Shown here piece after piece: positions 1 to 12,830 of a stretch of DNA of 64,000 nt. Each line of letters begins with the position of its first letter. The first letter of the stretch is position 1. Made by a program: the position numbers and the translations under genes. The DNA comes from Schistocephalus solidus (lineage: Eukaryota > Platyhelminthes > Cestoda > Diphyllobothriidea > Diphyllobothriidae): positions 1 to 64,000 of the forward strand of contig WEDG01008687.1 of NCBI GenBank assembly GCA_017591395.1, in the 5' to 3' direction. The notes beneath the pieces are model-generated. The model was not told the origin of the DNA, did not search any database, and was given only the letters and a program-made list of their open reading frames with translations.

Positions 1-1130
1 CGCTTTTTATAATGTGCGGGAGGATGACTGAAACAAAGCATAAATTTCCAGAAAAGGACTAAAGGCTCAACTGAAAAGGGAAATGTACAAAGGACGATTA
101 GATATAAAGAAGGCAACCACTGTAAAGTTTTTCAGCGTGGTCTTGTCGGTACAAATTGAAATTATCTAAAGCGAGCATCGAGTCGGAAATAAGAGAGTTA
201 GCCCAGGATAAAGCGATGCACGGCGCATCTAGATCAAGCTCAAAAACTACTTTTCCAAGGTCAGCCATCTTATTTCCAAGTGATCCTGCATTGAGTGAAA
301 CTAAGCTGAGCGTATTCCTGATCTGCAGGTTACGCTTATCAGTATTTATAAAAAAGGAAGATTTGGTGGTGGAGAAGAAAACTGGAGGGAAGAAACATTA
401 GGAGGGAAACAAAATTGCTTTGGTGTACAAGTTGTCTAAATATTTCTGTTAAAAGATCTGAGATTATTGTAAAATGGCATATTTGGATGAAAACCATGGA
501 AGGGAAGGCTATATTGTGGTGTGGGAACGATAGGGGGTGGCTAAGAAATGAGATTTTGAGGGATTTAGCATAAATTGGCGGAAAATTGTATTTGAAAAAG
601 GAATAAATGATTTCGAAAAACTGATAACATAATTAGAAAACTTAATTATTTGGGGATTTTTGACATTTTTAGGTTGGGAAAGATGCTAACGTGAGCGTTC
701 GCATCTGTTGTAGATGCTGAGGTGTTAGCAAGTTTCCCATTGGTAATGACATTACTGATTTTGAGGCCTGGCTTAGCAAATGATTCAGATGTACTGGAGG
801 TTTTCTTAAGTTTACTAGACTTCAAAGATATAGCAGGTGAGGTTTGCTTGGGAGGAGAAAGAAGTGGCGTTGACACGATTTCACTCGAACATGGAACAAG
901 GTGAAGAGGGGAAGTTTCAAGTGGAATCGAAATTCCTGTTGCTCCGGAGGGCCATGGGCTTGCATTGGCTAGAGGGTCAGCCTCTGGGATAACTTTTGCC
1001 ATTGTAAATGCAGACCTAGGCTTCTTGTTTGCTAATGAAGGTGAGACCCGAAAAAATGTGAAAAAATACCGACGAAATCATTAGACTCCAGGTTGTTTAT
1101 TCACAGTGGACTCCAGGAGACACAATAGGA
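1..1130. other. No firm gene; one weak ORF
   Basis: I recognise nothing certain here. A minus-strand reading frame at 646-1002 starts with a real ATG and encodes 118 residues rich in Ser, Thr, Pro and Lys with no recognisable domain. It could be the disordered N-terminus of a retroelement ORF1 or chance. The plus-strand frames in the same stretch are short and featureless. Confidence 0.3.
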
Positions 1131-1139
1131 ACATAGGAC

Positions 1140-2390
1140 TAGGGTACTGGCTTCAGACACTGATAACTCTGCAACAAATGAGCCGGATTACGCTGCGACC
1201 CATCGTTATGTCAGTTGTAAGGACCTTAATCACCGAGTCCAGATACTCGAAGAGAAACAAGGTCTACTGACTGACAGCAAAAGGAAATCCCTTCATATTC
1301 CGCCAACTCCCCAACCGACAAGCAACGACTACCCTCGTAAAGAAGGCATATTTGTTGGAAATTCAAAACCATTCAGGAAGAGGAAGCGAGTTACGTTTCC
1401 AGAAAAAACTCTGGACAAATCAATTCCGCTGAATAACGAGGCAGTCGACGTTAATGCAACAATGATGAGTGCAGTTTAATTACCTTTTCAGGCAACTAAA
1501 CCTTCCAAATCACCGGACACTACCAAAGGAGAATTTGGAAAGAAGCTCAAAAAACCTATTATAAATGGCAAGAGGGGCTCGCTATTAATTCTGGAATGGG
1601 ACGCCATCACTCCATTCCATTACAAAGCCAACTCAGTAAGGGAGGGCATTCGACGGTCAGGTTAGGGAAGCAAACACGCCAGCTCTGTGTACAACACCGT
1701 ACAATAGGGAAATGTTCCAAGACCGAAGCCACTATGTCAAACAAAAATGTTACTGCTAACGCAGAAAGCTTAGTCTACCAGAACTTAATTCCTACTGCTG
1801 TGGAAGCTCTGTTAGCAAACGAGAGCACTATGTTACCAAACAGGCATCTCGACCGCAAACGAAATGTCGCCATAAAAGGGGTTCACAAGTCAACTTCTCT
1901 GATTGCAAAGGAAAGGGTCGAACATGACCTGGATATGTTCTGATCATATTCAAATGCCGTCCGTTCAGATGGAGAATACTTTACCGTGCACAAAGCTTTC
2001 CGTCTAGGGAAATCGAATGTTTTTTATGAATTGTCATCCCCACGGTCTCTTAAAATCAGTCTCCAAAATGAAGTGCAGGCCTCACGCCTTATAGAACGGA
2101 GAATGGCTCTCCGCAGCTCATATAGATATGTGTTATTTCGGCCGGATTACGAACCGGCAGAAAGACACAAAATGAGGGAACTGAGAACCGAATGGAAGAG
2201 TTTTACCGAAGAGAGGAAAATGGCTCCCAATGCGGGACAAGAACATCAAAGGGATGAAGAGGACCTTCCTGTGGCAGAACACTTATATCATCAGAGCTGG
2301 TCCTTGTCGAGAACACAGATGATAAAGGTCATTTACTCAAATGTACACAGACTGCTCAATGAAATTAGTGAGCTTTGGACGTTTTTTTAA
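1140..2390 (+). pseudogene. CR1-like retrotransposon ORF1 remnant
   Basis: Plus-strand frames between about 1140 and 2390 together read like the first open reading frame of a CR1-like non-LTR element. Around 1200-1290 there is a short charged, coiled-coil-like stretch. Around 1986-2230 the frame carries a conserved block (KAFRLGK, then about 30 residues later an Arg-rich helix, then LFRPDYEPAER). The same block occurs in the ORF1 of the minus-strand element at 24836-25105 and in the remnant at 33958-34140, which is why I assign it. ORF1 proteins of this group are RNA-binding chaperones for retrotransposition. The frame is broken by stops near 1480, 1940 and 2390, and the last stop is followed by a frame change into the endonuclease, so this copy is dead. 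Confidence 0.6.
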
Positions 2391-3010
2391 TGAAAAAACA
2401 CCAGATATAATTTCCCTGACAGAAACGTGGTTCTCAGAAGATATTCGGGAACACGAAGTATCCCTCCGTGGTTATGAACCCTTTAGAAGACAGAGAAGAA
2501 GCTACGGAGGAGGGTTCTCTCTTTATGTTAGCTCTAATATAACTGCCATTTCCGAGCCACATCCCATGACAGCACAATTTGAAGTTTTATCTTTAACTCT
2601 TACAAATAAGTACGCCCGACCACTGGTATTCACCGTTGCATACCATCCTCCAAACCAGAATAGCGAACTCGATGTCATTCTCCTAACGAGGCTGACCAAG
2701 ACTTACTTGAACAAAGATTTCCTTATCGTTGGAGACTTTAACACTCCTAATATCAACTGGGAAACTTGGAATGTTTCGGGTCTAAGAGATACATTCGTTC
2801 ATCATTTGCTTAAGATGACAGGTGAAAAATTACTCTTCCAGAATATACCGTTCGGGACACGAGTTAGGGAAGGGTAACGTTCCAATTGTCTTGACCTCGT
2901 GTTCCTCCGAGACAAGGGCAATGGGCTGGGTTTACAAGATCTACCGTCAATGGGTGCTAGCGACCACATTGTACTGCTCTTTGAGTATTCCATATTCTCA
3001 CAGCCTGAAT
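2341..3010 (+). pseudogene. CR1-like AP-endonuclease domain (ORF2 N-terminus)
   Basis: This encodes the apurinic-endonuclease-like (EEP fold) domain that nicks target DNA for target-primed reverse transcription. Visible motifs are the SLTETWF block with its catalytic Glu, YGGGFSLYV, VAYHPP, the catalytic GDFN motif around residue 130, and GASDH carrying the final Asp-His pair near 2960. The domain is split: the frame opened at 2341 stops at 2875 and the SDH segment continues in another frame from 2899. It directly follows the ORF1 remnant, the normal order in CR1-like elements. No RT core follows, so the RT has been lost or displaced. Confidence 0.75.
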
Positions 3011-3029
3011 CACTTAAGCGACTGCCAGA

Positions 3030-3339
3030 CATTGACTGGCAGACAAATTCCTCTCCGCCTAAACATCAGAAATTGGTCGATACTATTAACTTTTCAAACA
3101 TGTCCCAACTGGTCAGATCAGTTAATAGAAATGACAACATTTTAGATTTAATTTTTACGAATGATGTCCACCCTCTCTTTATGAATTTCCATCGTGATCT
3201 ATTCACAAGTGATCACGCAATAATTCACTGTTTTTTTCTAGTCCCCCTTCTTACGAAGCCTGAGGTTAAATGCAATAACCTCGACTTTGCTAACACAAAC
3301 CATGAATTAATAAATAATTTCGTAAGCACTCTAGATTAG
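3030..3339 (+). pseudogene. Second endonuclease C-terminal fragment
   Basis: A second copy of an endonuclease C-terminus sits immediately downstream of the first. It has the NILDLIFTND motif followed by TSDHAIIHC, the expected end of an EEP endonuclease. Two successive SDH motifs cannot come from one intact element, so the 2.3-3.3 kb region is a chimera of two related elements. This fragment probably belongs with the ORF2 tail and 3' region that follow at 3345-4320, after loss of the whole RT core. Confidence 0.6.
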
Positions 3340-3344
3340 CATAG

Positions 3345-4320
3345 CATATTTTCAATCAACGATCCGAACTTTTCAGTTTTTTGCCTCTAAATATGCTTTT
3401 ATATGGAATAATCTTCCACTGCAAATTAGGTTGCCGTCTACATTAGCTATTTTCAAAACAAAGTACGCAAACATTTAACTTCGGAAGATATAAAGTCCTT
3501 ATTGTCTGTTTCCTTCCCAAACTCGCAACTTTTGGATTTTGAAAAGGGTCCTCCTGGTATTTGAGGCAGCTCCCTTGATATTATATTGGTCTCTAATTAT
3601 ATTTCCATCATCCTTTGCAGTCAATCTTTGCATTCACTTTTTCTTCCCCTCCTTTTAAACTAGCATTACCAACTCTTGACAACCTTGATAGTTTCCTCCG
3701 ATTTGCAACACTGACGATGGTCTCCAGGTTCTGTTGATGATCGAGGCGGGTTCTGATGGTTTCGCCTCTTTGGTGATGGACTATGCAGTCAGCAAGGTCG
3801 CATCTCGATGATAATCTCATAACCTCTACTGTCCCCTCTTCGTTTTGACCCTGGTGTCCACGATGAGTTCGTCCTCTCTCACATCCACTGGTGGTTACAA
3901 ACAGTAGCTCTGACTACTATATTATCTCTCACACGACAAGGAGTGTTCCGAACCCTCATACGTTGTCAGCAACATCACAGTACTATCCCATTGCATTAAG
4001 CTATTAATTTTTTAGCGAAGCAGTTTTTTTCTCCTATTTTTTTTTAATTGGCGGCTCACCGAACTCCGCCTCCGATTTAACCCTAGTAGTTTTTTTACTG
4101 CTTCTTTTCCAGTTACCCGTATATGCAAAAGATTGTTGACTTTTGTTTTAAAAATGGCAAATTTTTCTGAATCGGACATGCCTACGATATCGTTCATTTC
4201 TGCTGTTAATGTGGCTGCTCACATAGTGCAGCAATCATCCACTTTGTATTTATTTATACTGCGATACTAAGTTTGAAATGACGGGGCTCTCTGGGCCTTA
4301 AATATACAATTTATTTATTA
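3345..4320 (+). mobile_element. 3' end of non-LTR element (arm A)
   Basis: The first 130 bases encode the last ORF2 residues (FFASKYAFIWNNLPLQI, then LAIFKTK), matching the end of the minus-strand element at 6695-7408. The rest is a long 3' untranslated region ending in an A/T-rich tail with TTTATTTATT at about 4310-4320. The whole block recurs in inverted orientation at 5844-6790, so arms A and B form a large, imperfect inverted repeat of nearly 1 kb with a 1.5-kb spacer. A more diverged copy lies at 10715-11830. Confidence 0.7.
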
Positions 4321-5843
4321 AGGCTTCAGGTTGTCTTTCATCCGAACCACAAGATCCTTCTGTGTCTGTGCTTCTCGGAGTGGCAAACCATTCAAATAGT
4401 AGGTTCGCATATCAGTGACCTGATTTCGCTTTCCAGACGTAGCAGGGCGTATTTGTTTGCATTGAAGGTCAAGAGCCATTTGTGGGACCACTCGTCCAAT
4501 CGACGAAGATTTTCTTGGAAATCGTCTCCATCGGCAGCGTTGCGGATAACTTTCCAGATTTTTATATCATCCGCAAACATAGCAAAGTCTCAATCCAATT
4601 CCTGTACACAATCATTAATGAACAAGAGAAATAGGATCGGTCCGAGCACTGAACCTTGTGGGACTCCCCTCTCGATGACTGTTCGCTTTAATCGCGATCC
4701 AGCTACAAAGACCACTTGGAAACGACCAACGAGAAAATTCTTGATCCACGTTAGATGTTTGCCTCCTATACCAAGCATTCTCAACTTGTAAAAGAGATGC
4801 TGGTGCGGAACACTATCGAAGGCCTTCTGGAAATCAAGGTAGGCCACATGCACAGTGTCTTTTGCATCGAGTGCTTTTTTCCAGCTTTGCATCGTATAAA
4901 GTAAGTTCGTAACATACGATCTTCCCCTACGAAAGCCGTATTGTGCAGTTGATAATCGAATACGGGTTTTTAAATAAATCATCAATTCCTTCAGAACACC
5001 TTCTCAATAACCTTGCTATAGATTGAGGTCAGGCTGTCAGGCCTGTAGTGTGTAGCAAATTGGCCCCCTAAACGGGCCACGTGGTAGATGCGTTGGACCA
5101 ACACGGGGGCCACATCAGGGCACGGCAGGCGTTATTCGGGTTGCGCTCCGCTAACAACTGCCGACAATGGGAGGTGTGGTAGCACGCCTAAGGGCGGCTA
5201 GGACTTAGGGGACCCAGCCGCGCCAGCTACCTGCGTCCTCTCCCGCCTCCGGTCTTCTTGACTCTGTCTTGACACCGGGCTCAGGTGGGGGAGGAGGAGA
5301 GAGTGCGGTAGATGCTGCGCAAGTCTACTATCACTTTAAACTAAATCACGTGCAAGTCACCGTCCCTGCTCTACTTTCCCATGGAGCATACGGTGGACAT
5401 CGTCGGACTACGATGGTCGAACTGTCGTGTAGCAAATGCACGACTACCACTTTTCATGAAGCAGTGTGATGTGAGCTGTTTTCCAGTCAGTAGGAAGAAT
5501 TCCCGTATCGAACGATTTCTGGCCCAGAAAGGATAGAAGTTTCGCCAGCTCTTGAGCAAGTTCGAGGAGAAGCTTTGCTGGAATCCCGTCGGGGCCAGGG
5601 GATTTGCATGCCTTCAGACTTTATAGTTCTTGAAAGACCGCCTCTTCTCGAAAGAGCATATCCTGAATAATTGGCGCTCTTATCATCTCGTAACTTGATG
5701 GAATAAAAACAGCTTCTCTGGTGAAAACCGACTAAAAGAACTGCGAAAAGTGTTCAGCTTTGTTTTCAATTTCTGATATCTCTAAACCGTCATCATTTCC
5801 CATAACAGGAATCGGGTTCCTGTTATGTGTGCTTTTTCTTAAA
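4321..5843 (-). pseudogene. CR1-like reverse transcriptase, broken
   Basis: This is the RT of a CR1-like non-LTR element. Read on the minus strand it has the endonuclease-RT linker (5600-5840, including KSPGPDGIPAKLL), then LPTDWKTA, then YGFRRGRSYVTNLL, AYLDFQKAFDSVPH, GVPQGSVLGPILFLLFIND and the catalytic FADD at 4569-4580, then palm residues to about 4330. An in-frame stop (4590-4592) lies just before FADD, where the related copy at 22.7 kb has Cys. The frame is also interrupted by a 366-bp insertion at 5061-5426. Both ends are abrupt: the coding frame stops at 4321 against arm A and at about 5840 against arm B, so no terminus of this element is present. Confidence 0.85.
5050..5437 (-). 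mobile_element. 366-bp GC-rich insertion with 11-bp TSD
   Basis: An 11-bp direct repeat (GTGTAGCAAAT) at 5050-5060 and 5427-5437 brackets 5061-5426. Removing the insert and one repeat copy restores the minus-strand RT frame across the junction (SGSRAFAT joined to HYRPDSLTS), so this is a genuine insertion into an RT gene. The insert encodes nothing evident. Related GC-rich sequence occurs at 50690-51060 and in the array at 56070-57000, in the opposite orientation. It is probably a short non-autonomous retroelement moved by a non-LTR machinery. Confidence 0.75.
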
Positions 5844-7550
5844 TAAATAAAAAAATAAATTGTATATTTAAGGCCCAGAGGCCCCATCATTACAAACTAA
5901 GCACCGTGATTAAAATAAATACAAAGTGGATAATTGCCGCACTATTTGAGCATCCATACGAACAGCAGAAATGAGTAGTATGGTAAACATATCCGATGCA
6001 AAACAATTTGCCATTTTTAAAACAAAAGTCAAAAATCTTTGGCATATACGGTGAACTGGAAAAGAAGCAGTTAAAAAAACTCCTAGGGTTAAATCGGAGG
6101 CGGAGTTCGATGAGCCGCCAATTTAAAAAAAATAGGAGAAAAAAACTGCTTCACTAAAAAATTAATAGCTAAATGCAATGGGATAGAAGTGTGATGTTGC
6201 TGTCAACGAATGAGGGTTCGGAACGTTCTTTGTCGGGTGAAAATAATATAGCAGTCAGAGCTACTGTTCATAAACACCAGTGGAGGTGAGAGAGGACGAA
6301 CTCATCGTAGACAACATGGTCAAAACGAAGAGGGGACAGTGGAGGTCACGAGATCATCATCGAGATGCGACCTTGCTGACTGTATAGTCCATCACCAAAG
6401 AGGCGAAACCATCAGAACCCGTCTCGATCATCAACAGAACCTGGAGACTATCGTCAGGGTTGCAAAATTCGGAGGAAAGTATCAAGGTTGTCAAGAGTTG
6501 GTAATGCTAGTTTAAAAGGAGGGGAAGAAAAAGTGAATGCAAAGATTGACTTTGCAGAGGATCATGGAAGTATAATTAGAGACCAATATAATATCAAGGG
6601 AGCTGCCTTAAATACCAGGAGGAACCTTTTCTAAAATCCAAAAGATGCGAGTTTGGGAAGGAAATAGACAATAAGGACTTTATATCTTCCGAAGTTAAAT
6701 GTTTCGCAACTTTGTTTTGAAAATAGCTAATTTGGACGACAACGTTATTTGCAGTGGAAGATTATTCCAAATGAAAGCATATTTGGAGGCAAAAAACTGA
6801 GACCGGTTAGTTGTGGAGCTAAGGGGTGGTGAAATGATCAAGGAGGAATTACGAGTGGCATAGGGTCGATCTACCGGAGTGAGAGCGTTAATTTGTGGGA
6901 GATTAGGGCTAGAGTTAACGGGAAACAGAAAGCGGAGACCGGCTTCGAGTCTTCTAACCCACAGAAATTTAATGTTTGCTAACTGGCATCTATCCGTATA
7001 AAAGATACTGGATCCAGGAAGAGAAAATAGTTTTCGAGTAAAAACCCTCTGAACTTTTTCAATCCTTCTGTGGTCAGAGGCGTTCATCAGCCAAAACAGG
7101 GCACAACAGTATTCTAGGATAGGATGAACAAACATGCGGTATAGGTTTAATTTTATTTCCGTAAGCAAGAAATTATGTGATATTAAACCACATATCTGTG
7201 CAGCCTTTGCAGAAATTCGATCTGCATGAGGCGATAATGCTAGCTTATTTGTGTAGCTTAGGCCTAAGTCTTTTTTGGTTGATCGTTCTAAAAGTGTACT
7301 ATTTTGAAATACGAGGGGTCCAGGAAGCTTGGTGGGTCCAAAACACATAAAAATGCTCTTGGATGGAGAAAATTGCATCTGCCAAGTACAGCTCCAACGT
7401 GAGAGCATAAGTAGATCAGTGTTGATTGCATCAACGCAATTATAGGCAGTGTCTTTAGAAAATGAATAAATGCCCTTGAGATCGTCAGCGTAAACGAAAT
7501 TTTGTGAATTTGTGAGAAGAGCAATTTGGGATTGTGAACTACTCGCTGGA
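5844..7550 (-). mobile_element. 5'-truncated non-LTR element (arm B)
   Basis: The minus-strand frame runs from about 7545 to 6695 with no break that I see, but has no usable start because the element is 5' truncated. It contains the RT catalytic YADD at about 7487-7500 (FVYADDLKGIYS), an RT thumb region (LSPHADRISAKAAQICG, YRMFVHPILEYC), a basic KVQRVFTRKLF helix and the C-terminal FFASKYAFIWNNLPLQ. The 3' UTR continues to 5844, ending in an A/T-rich tail. This is a jockey/CR1-type ORF2 C-terminus. It shares its 3' part with arm A (3345-4320) in inverted orientation. Confidence 0.8.
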
Positions 7551-10500
7551 GTGAATCCCTCTCTTAACCTTATTTCTTTGAGTTTTGTGTGCTTGCAAGG
7601 CTTACAACCCTAAGTTATAAATTGTCTCGGTCGAGTATGTTCCTAAGCATTAAAACGCAAATTGGTCAAGCGGATATCATCTTTGCCTCAGTTGTCCGAA
7701 TGATCAAAGAAAAATCAGTCACTGGTAAGGTCAACTCAGTTATATGTGCACATATGAAATCCGTCTGGTCAGCTCAAATCACCAAATGCGTAAGCAGCCT
7801 ACCAACTACACATTGGTGCATCTCACCGTACCTAATAGATGTTGGAAATCAGTAGTGCTTGTCTAAGAAAATGTATACATTACTGCCTGAGTTTATGGAG
7901 CTAGAAGGATGGTTATGGTATGAATGTATTCAGTTTAATGGAAATTATGCACAAAGCCAACTTTGTTTAAAGGGCGTGGTCATTGCTCCTTTTTTATTCG
8001 GGGAGCCATGTGTTCCAGCTTTTAGCTTTTTTAGATGACAGATCTAACGGCTATTGCCTGGGTATATTTTTTTCCTGAAATCCAGTTTTTAGCAGCCGAT
8101 ATTATCTGGCCGGCCTATCTATTCCTTGTCATTTTAGCGGTGCATTGCAGTCATCGTTTAAGTTCAGATATGTTGTACTTGCGCTCAGCATAACCTCAGG
8201 AAAACTTACAAGTCAAATCCCCTCAGGAACGCAAAGCTGTTCATATTTCTGTTTCTTACAAACTACTTCCCGAAACTCGCATTTTCGCTTCCATCCGCCG
8301 GTTCTTCCAAAAGTAACAGTAAATGGGATATAAGGGTTTGCAGTTCACTGTTAACGGTTCCGCAGTGGGTTTTGATGGGTGTGTAATTCACGTCGTGGAG
8401 AAACTTAATCGTTACTCCCTGGTAAATTTTAATATTGGTATCTAGCAAATATGGTTCTCTTTTCACGATCCTTGGTATCATTTTTGACGAAACGTAGTTT
8501 TCACTTACTTCTAAACAATGCAAAAAACGTGAGCTGTTTAAAAAATGGTAAATAATGAGTTATATGAATGAACTTAGACAAGCTTAAGTTTCTTTTAAAA
8601 TCTGCCCTGAGAGGAAAATCCCACTGGAGGTTGTATTTTATTTCCTTTACTCATGCGACTCTAACTTTAAAATACAAAAGCTCAAAGATTATGTTCTCGT
8701 AGCAAAATCCTGCCACATCAAGGAGTTAAAAAGTGTTTATTTAGCTTATATCTGCGAGATCAAAAGCATACTACGTACAAACGGTACTATTTTTCGAAGA
8801 GACAGTCGGAAGTCAACATTGAATTAATGTATGTAAACTTTGTAAGAGGCCCTGCTTAAAATCAACGAAGAAATGAGCAATCTCATTTGTTAAAATTAGG
8901 TCTTAAATATGCTCTTCCCTCGTTGGTGTACGGACCAGCTGAGACCAGTTAGAAAAATTAATGGTATCTAGGAAAGACTGAAATCTGAATTTACAATGTT
9001 TGAAAACCAGCCATTTTCAGGAAAATAAAATCCAGTGATTATTATAATTTCAAAATGGAACTGCAAAAGTCATTTTAAAGATTCAAAACGTTTTGTTTCA
9101 CCATCGGATGATTAAGTACCTGTATCATAAATGCATCTGAGCTTCGCCTTTTTTTCGGGGCAACAGAATAAGAGATGTGAAGCAAAAAATTATCAGAGAA
9201 TGACGTGGCACCAAGATTGAACAGGGAGTACTTAAATGAAGCTTTCATGCATAGAATATAAATATTGCGGCCTTTGACGGTAGCAATAATACTTGACTTT
9301 GATAAGCAAAGAGTGCGAACTCAAGGGATGGACGCAAAATTCCGTTATATAAAAAGCATCGGGCATCAAGTCAAAAGCATTAGCTCTAAATTAAGACATC
9401 TTATTATAGCAGACCTAGTATTAAGCAATATGACATTGACTGTAGTTCGGGATAACCAACCTTCGCTTATCGTTAAAGAGAAAAACATATTTTAAAGTTG
9501 GGTTATATGTTGGAAAGTTATATCGGTTTGGATAGTAACAACCAACTTTGACAGAGCTTTGTAGATCTCAGGGAGGGTAGCATATCTTTTAATTGAACTA
9601 CGTTAGCTTTATTTTTGAAAGGTTTTGATTCACATTTTGAATCATCCAGCTCGAATGGCATTCCTGGGGTGATTTAAATGGAAAACTTTAACGACTTCAT
9701 TGATATGGTAAAGCTCTCGCTATACACGCGGAAGCCTGATTTATCGATGTTCTAGAGGAGCTACCAGTAGAATAATAAACCGTTCATATAAATGCTACTA
9801 AGAAGGAGACGGTCGAAGGCGGTAGTTGGGTTGAGTCAGTAATTGTCGCTAGTGAGTTCGATTTCACAGCTGACTCCTAAAGGTTAATTGTCTTGCCAGC
9901 CGGTTGAGGAGCTTTCGGCTGAGAGAACGAAGGCTTATTGAAGTAAATTGACCCAATTCCACGCTTCACATGCGTAAAATCACGGCCAAGGAAATTTTAG
10001 CGTTTTGCAGATATTGGGGAACTTGGTATCGGTTGGAAAAAATGGATCAACCGCAATAGTCAAAAGAAACTTAACTTAAAATGGTGAATTTTTGCTACGA
10101 GACGAAATTCGTTTGGAATCTGCGTTTTTAAAGTTAAATCCATTGAAGTATACGAAACCCACCGCAACAACAATAGGCTTTGCAGAATGAGAAACATTTT
10201 AAATATGAAATCAAAGGTTCAATTTTGCATATCGCAAGATTAACTGGCAATCAAGTACTTGAGTTAGTCTAGACTTTTCTATTGTTTAGAGGGAACACTA
10301 GAAATGTTCCCCTTGAACCATTTTTCTTAAATTGAGAGCATGATGCAAAATTTCATCATAAATTGTGAAAACTATATAATGCAGACATGACAAACTGCCT
10401 GGCATTAACAAATGCTGACGGTTGGTTTTTACTGCTCACTACCCTTGATGCACTTCAGCATCGAGAAAGTACATAGGATAAAAGCTTTCAACGAACTGTG

Positions 10501-10714
10501 TCTTTCGCTCTCATTGTAATTCAAAGTAAACTGTAGAGACTTTTTGTGGCTCATATGAAAGATTAAGGAAAAGGTTTTGCGAGAATATTACTGTGCACAA
10601 ACGTACACCGCTGAAGACCGTTAAATTGGTTAAGTAATAATAAGAGTAGGCAAAGACAAAATAGCAGACTTAAGAAAACACTACTTGAAGTAAGAATGGA
10701 AATCAATTTTCTTA
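7551..10714. other. No recognised gene; one possible ORF
   Basis: I find no domain in this 3-kb stretch. A minus-strand frame at 8263-8523 (86 codons, non-ATG first codon) has a balanced composition (for example KREPYLLDTNIKIYQGVTIKFLHDV) that could be a terminal exon, but nothing supports it beyond length. The frames at 7589-7855 and 9265-9495 look like chance. The stretch is A/T-rich and otherwise featureless. Confidence 0.3.
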
Positions 10715-11830
10715 ATTAATATATAAATAAACAAATGAATATTTAAGGCACAGAGGGCTCCATCATTAAAAACTTAGTATCGCGGTATAAATTAATACAA
10801 AGTGGATAAATGGTGCATTATTTAAACAGTCATATGGACAGCAGACATGAAAAGCATTTAAGGCATCTCCGATTCATAAATATTTGCCATTTGTAAAAAC
10901 ATAGTCCACAATCTTTGGAATATAAAATAAACTAAGAAAGGATCAGTAAAACACTGTTCTAGATATATTGGGGTGGATTTCGGCGAGTGGCAAATGGAAA
11001 AACATTGAGAAAAAAACTGATTCTCTTAAACAAGTAATAGCTAAAGTTGATGGGATTGGTTCAATGCAATAAGCTAGCACTGTGATGTAACTGACGACGT
11101 ATGAGTGTTCGGAACTCTCCTCAAAACTTCACAGATAATTTAATTGCAAGAGCTACCGTTTATGACCATCAGCGAAGTGAGAGCGGATAAACTCAACTTA
11201 TACAACAAGGTTGAAACTAAGAGAGGAATTTAGAGTTCACTAGATCATAAACGAGATGCGATATTGACGACTGCATAGTGCACGAACAAGGTGGCAAGAA
11301 CATCAGAACCCATCACGATCATCAACAGATCCCAGAGACCATCGACAGAGTTGTGAATTCGGAGGAAAGTATCACGGTTGTCAATAGTTGTCGATTATAT
11401 TTTAAAAAGTGGGGACGAAAAAGTGACTTCGAAGATTTTGTCCACAGACGATAATAAAAACATATAAAGAAACCAATGTTTTATCCATGGAACTACCGAA
11501 AATACCAGAAGATCCTTTTTAACATCCGAAACTTGCGAGTTTTTGAATGAAACAGCAAAAAAAGGACTTGAAAGTAAAAATTTTTTAATGTGGGTTTAAA
11601 AATCGTTAATTCAGGCAATAACCTAATTTAGACTGGATGATTCTTCCAGACAAAAGCATTTTCAAAAGGAAAATAATGGAGAACGCTTCGTATTTTGCGC
11701 TATTAATTGTGCGAGCTTTTGAAAGAAATAAAAAGAAAATGTGATGCTGAAAATCTTTAAAGTTATAAAGAGTCCCTCATGTAATCGGAGCAATGTTTTT
11801 AAGTCCGCACCTTTCCTTCTGCTTCAGATA
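10715..11830 (-). mobile_element. Diverged copy of the arm A/B 3' region
   Basis: Read on the minus strand, this matches arms A and B throughout with many substitutions. The C-terminal ORF2 residues are still visible near 11640-11690 (an AFVWKN-like block), and the 3' UTR ends at the A/T-rich tail near 10715-10745. No frame is intact. It is an older insertion of the same family. Confidence 0.6.
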
Positions 11831-12135
11831 ACGCTGTTCCAATTATACAAAAATCTTTTAGTGAAGTAATGCTGACATGGATAGGTGAATATATATGATG
11901 AACTAAAGAAGAGACCGCGAACGATAAGTATTGATGGTAGTAAGTTAAATATGACAGAATTATTATGTTTCGGTGTGATGATATGGTGAACTATGGAAGG
12001 GGCTGTGAATGGTAGGTTTTGTCGTTAGAAAGCTAAACATGTCAGTATTGGCATATTTTTTAGTGTGAAGACCTAGGGAACTGAGGAAAAGACTGCCTTC
12101 AGTAGGTGTTTTTAGTTTTAAAACATAGATAGCAC

Positions 12136-12830
12136 TTGGATGGCACTGTCGAAACAACCAAATGTACCAAAATAATCTTGTGATACTGTGTGCAGATAAA
12201 AGGTACACATAGGTAATAATTTAGGCAGAACCTGTTCAACTAGGAAAATAGTTGACGATTTTGTGAAAGTTATTGTGAATTTGAAAATATGCAACAAAAA
12301 ACTTCATCTTTTAAAATTGAGGCAGAATCACAAAGGCCTCCATTTGAAAATAACGAGTTAAAGAAAAAAACTGCTTAGGAATATAAGGTGATTGAGCAGA
12401 GTTGGCATTTACGGTAGTACCATTTCAGAATGAGATTATACATTGCCAAATTACAGTCAAGGAAATGAAAGGACAGAGAAAATCAAGAATTTGAAGTCTG
12501 AGCAGCATTGGCCATAATTCTATCGGCATGAGGCAAACATCTTATTAATTGGTGTAAGCCCAAATTCCTTGATGGATGAATATTCAGTCATAGGGCTTCA
12601 TTTAAGAATACCATGTTTCGGCAGCCTTACAGGCCCGAAACTCATGAAGCGACACATAAAAGGTGACATGTCCATTAGACATGTGGAGCTCCACGCCGAA
12701 CGGGCGTCTTAGTCCGAAAGAGTTGGTTCCAGGCATCGTTCGGTCGTAGAGTTTTAGATGGAATAAACGCAATTAAAGTCATCAGCATAAATATAAGATA
12801 TAGAATGTTTGTTATTCAATGGAATATAAA
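12136..12830 (-). mobile_element. Degraded non-LTR element with YADD
   Basis: The minus strand encodes a YIYADDF block at about 12773-12795, equivalent to the catalytic FVYADD of arm B, and a PHADRI block near 12510-12535. It then jumps to a 3' region at 12136-12450 that closely resembles 35982-36300. The copy is internally deleted and full of stops. It belongs to a subfamily related to arm B but with its own 3' end. Confidence 0.6.
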
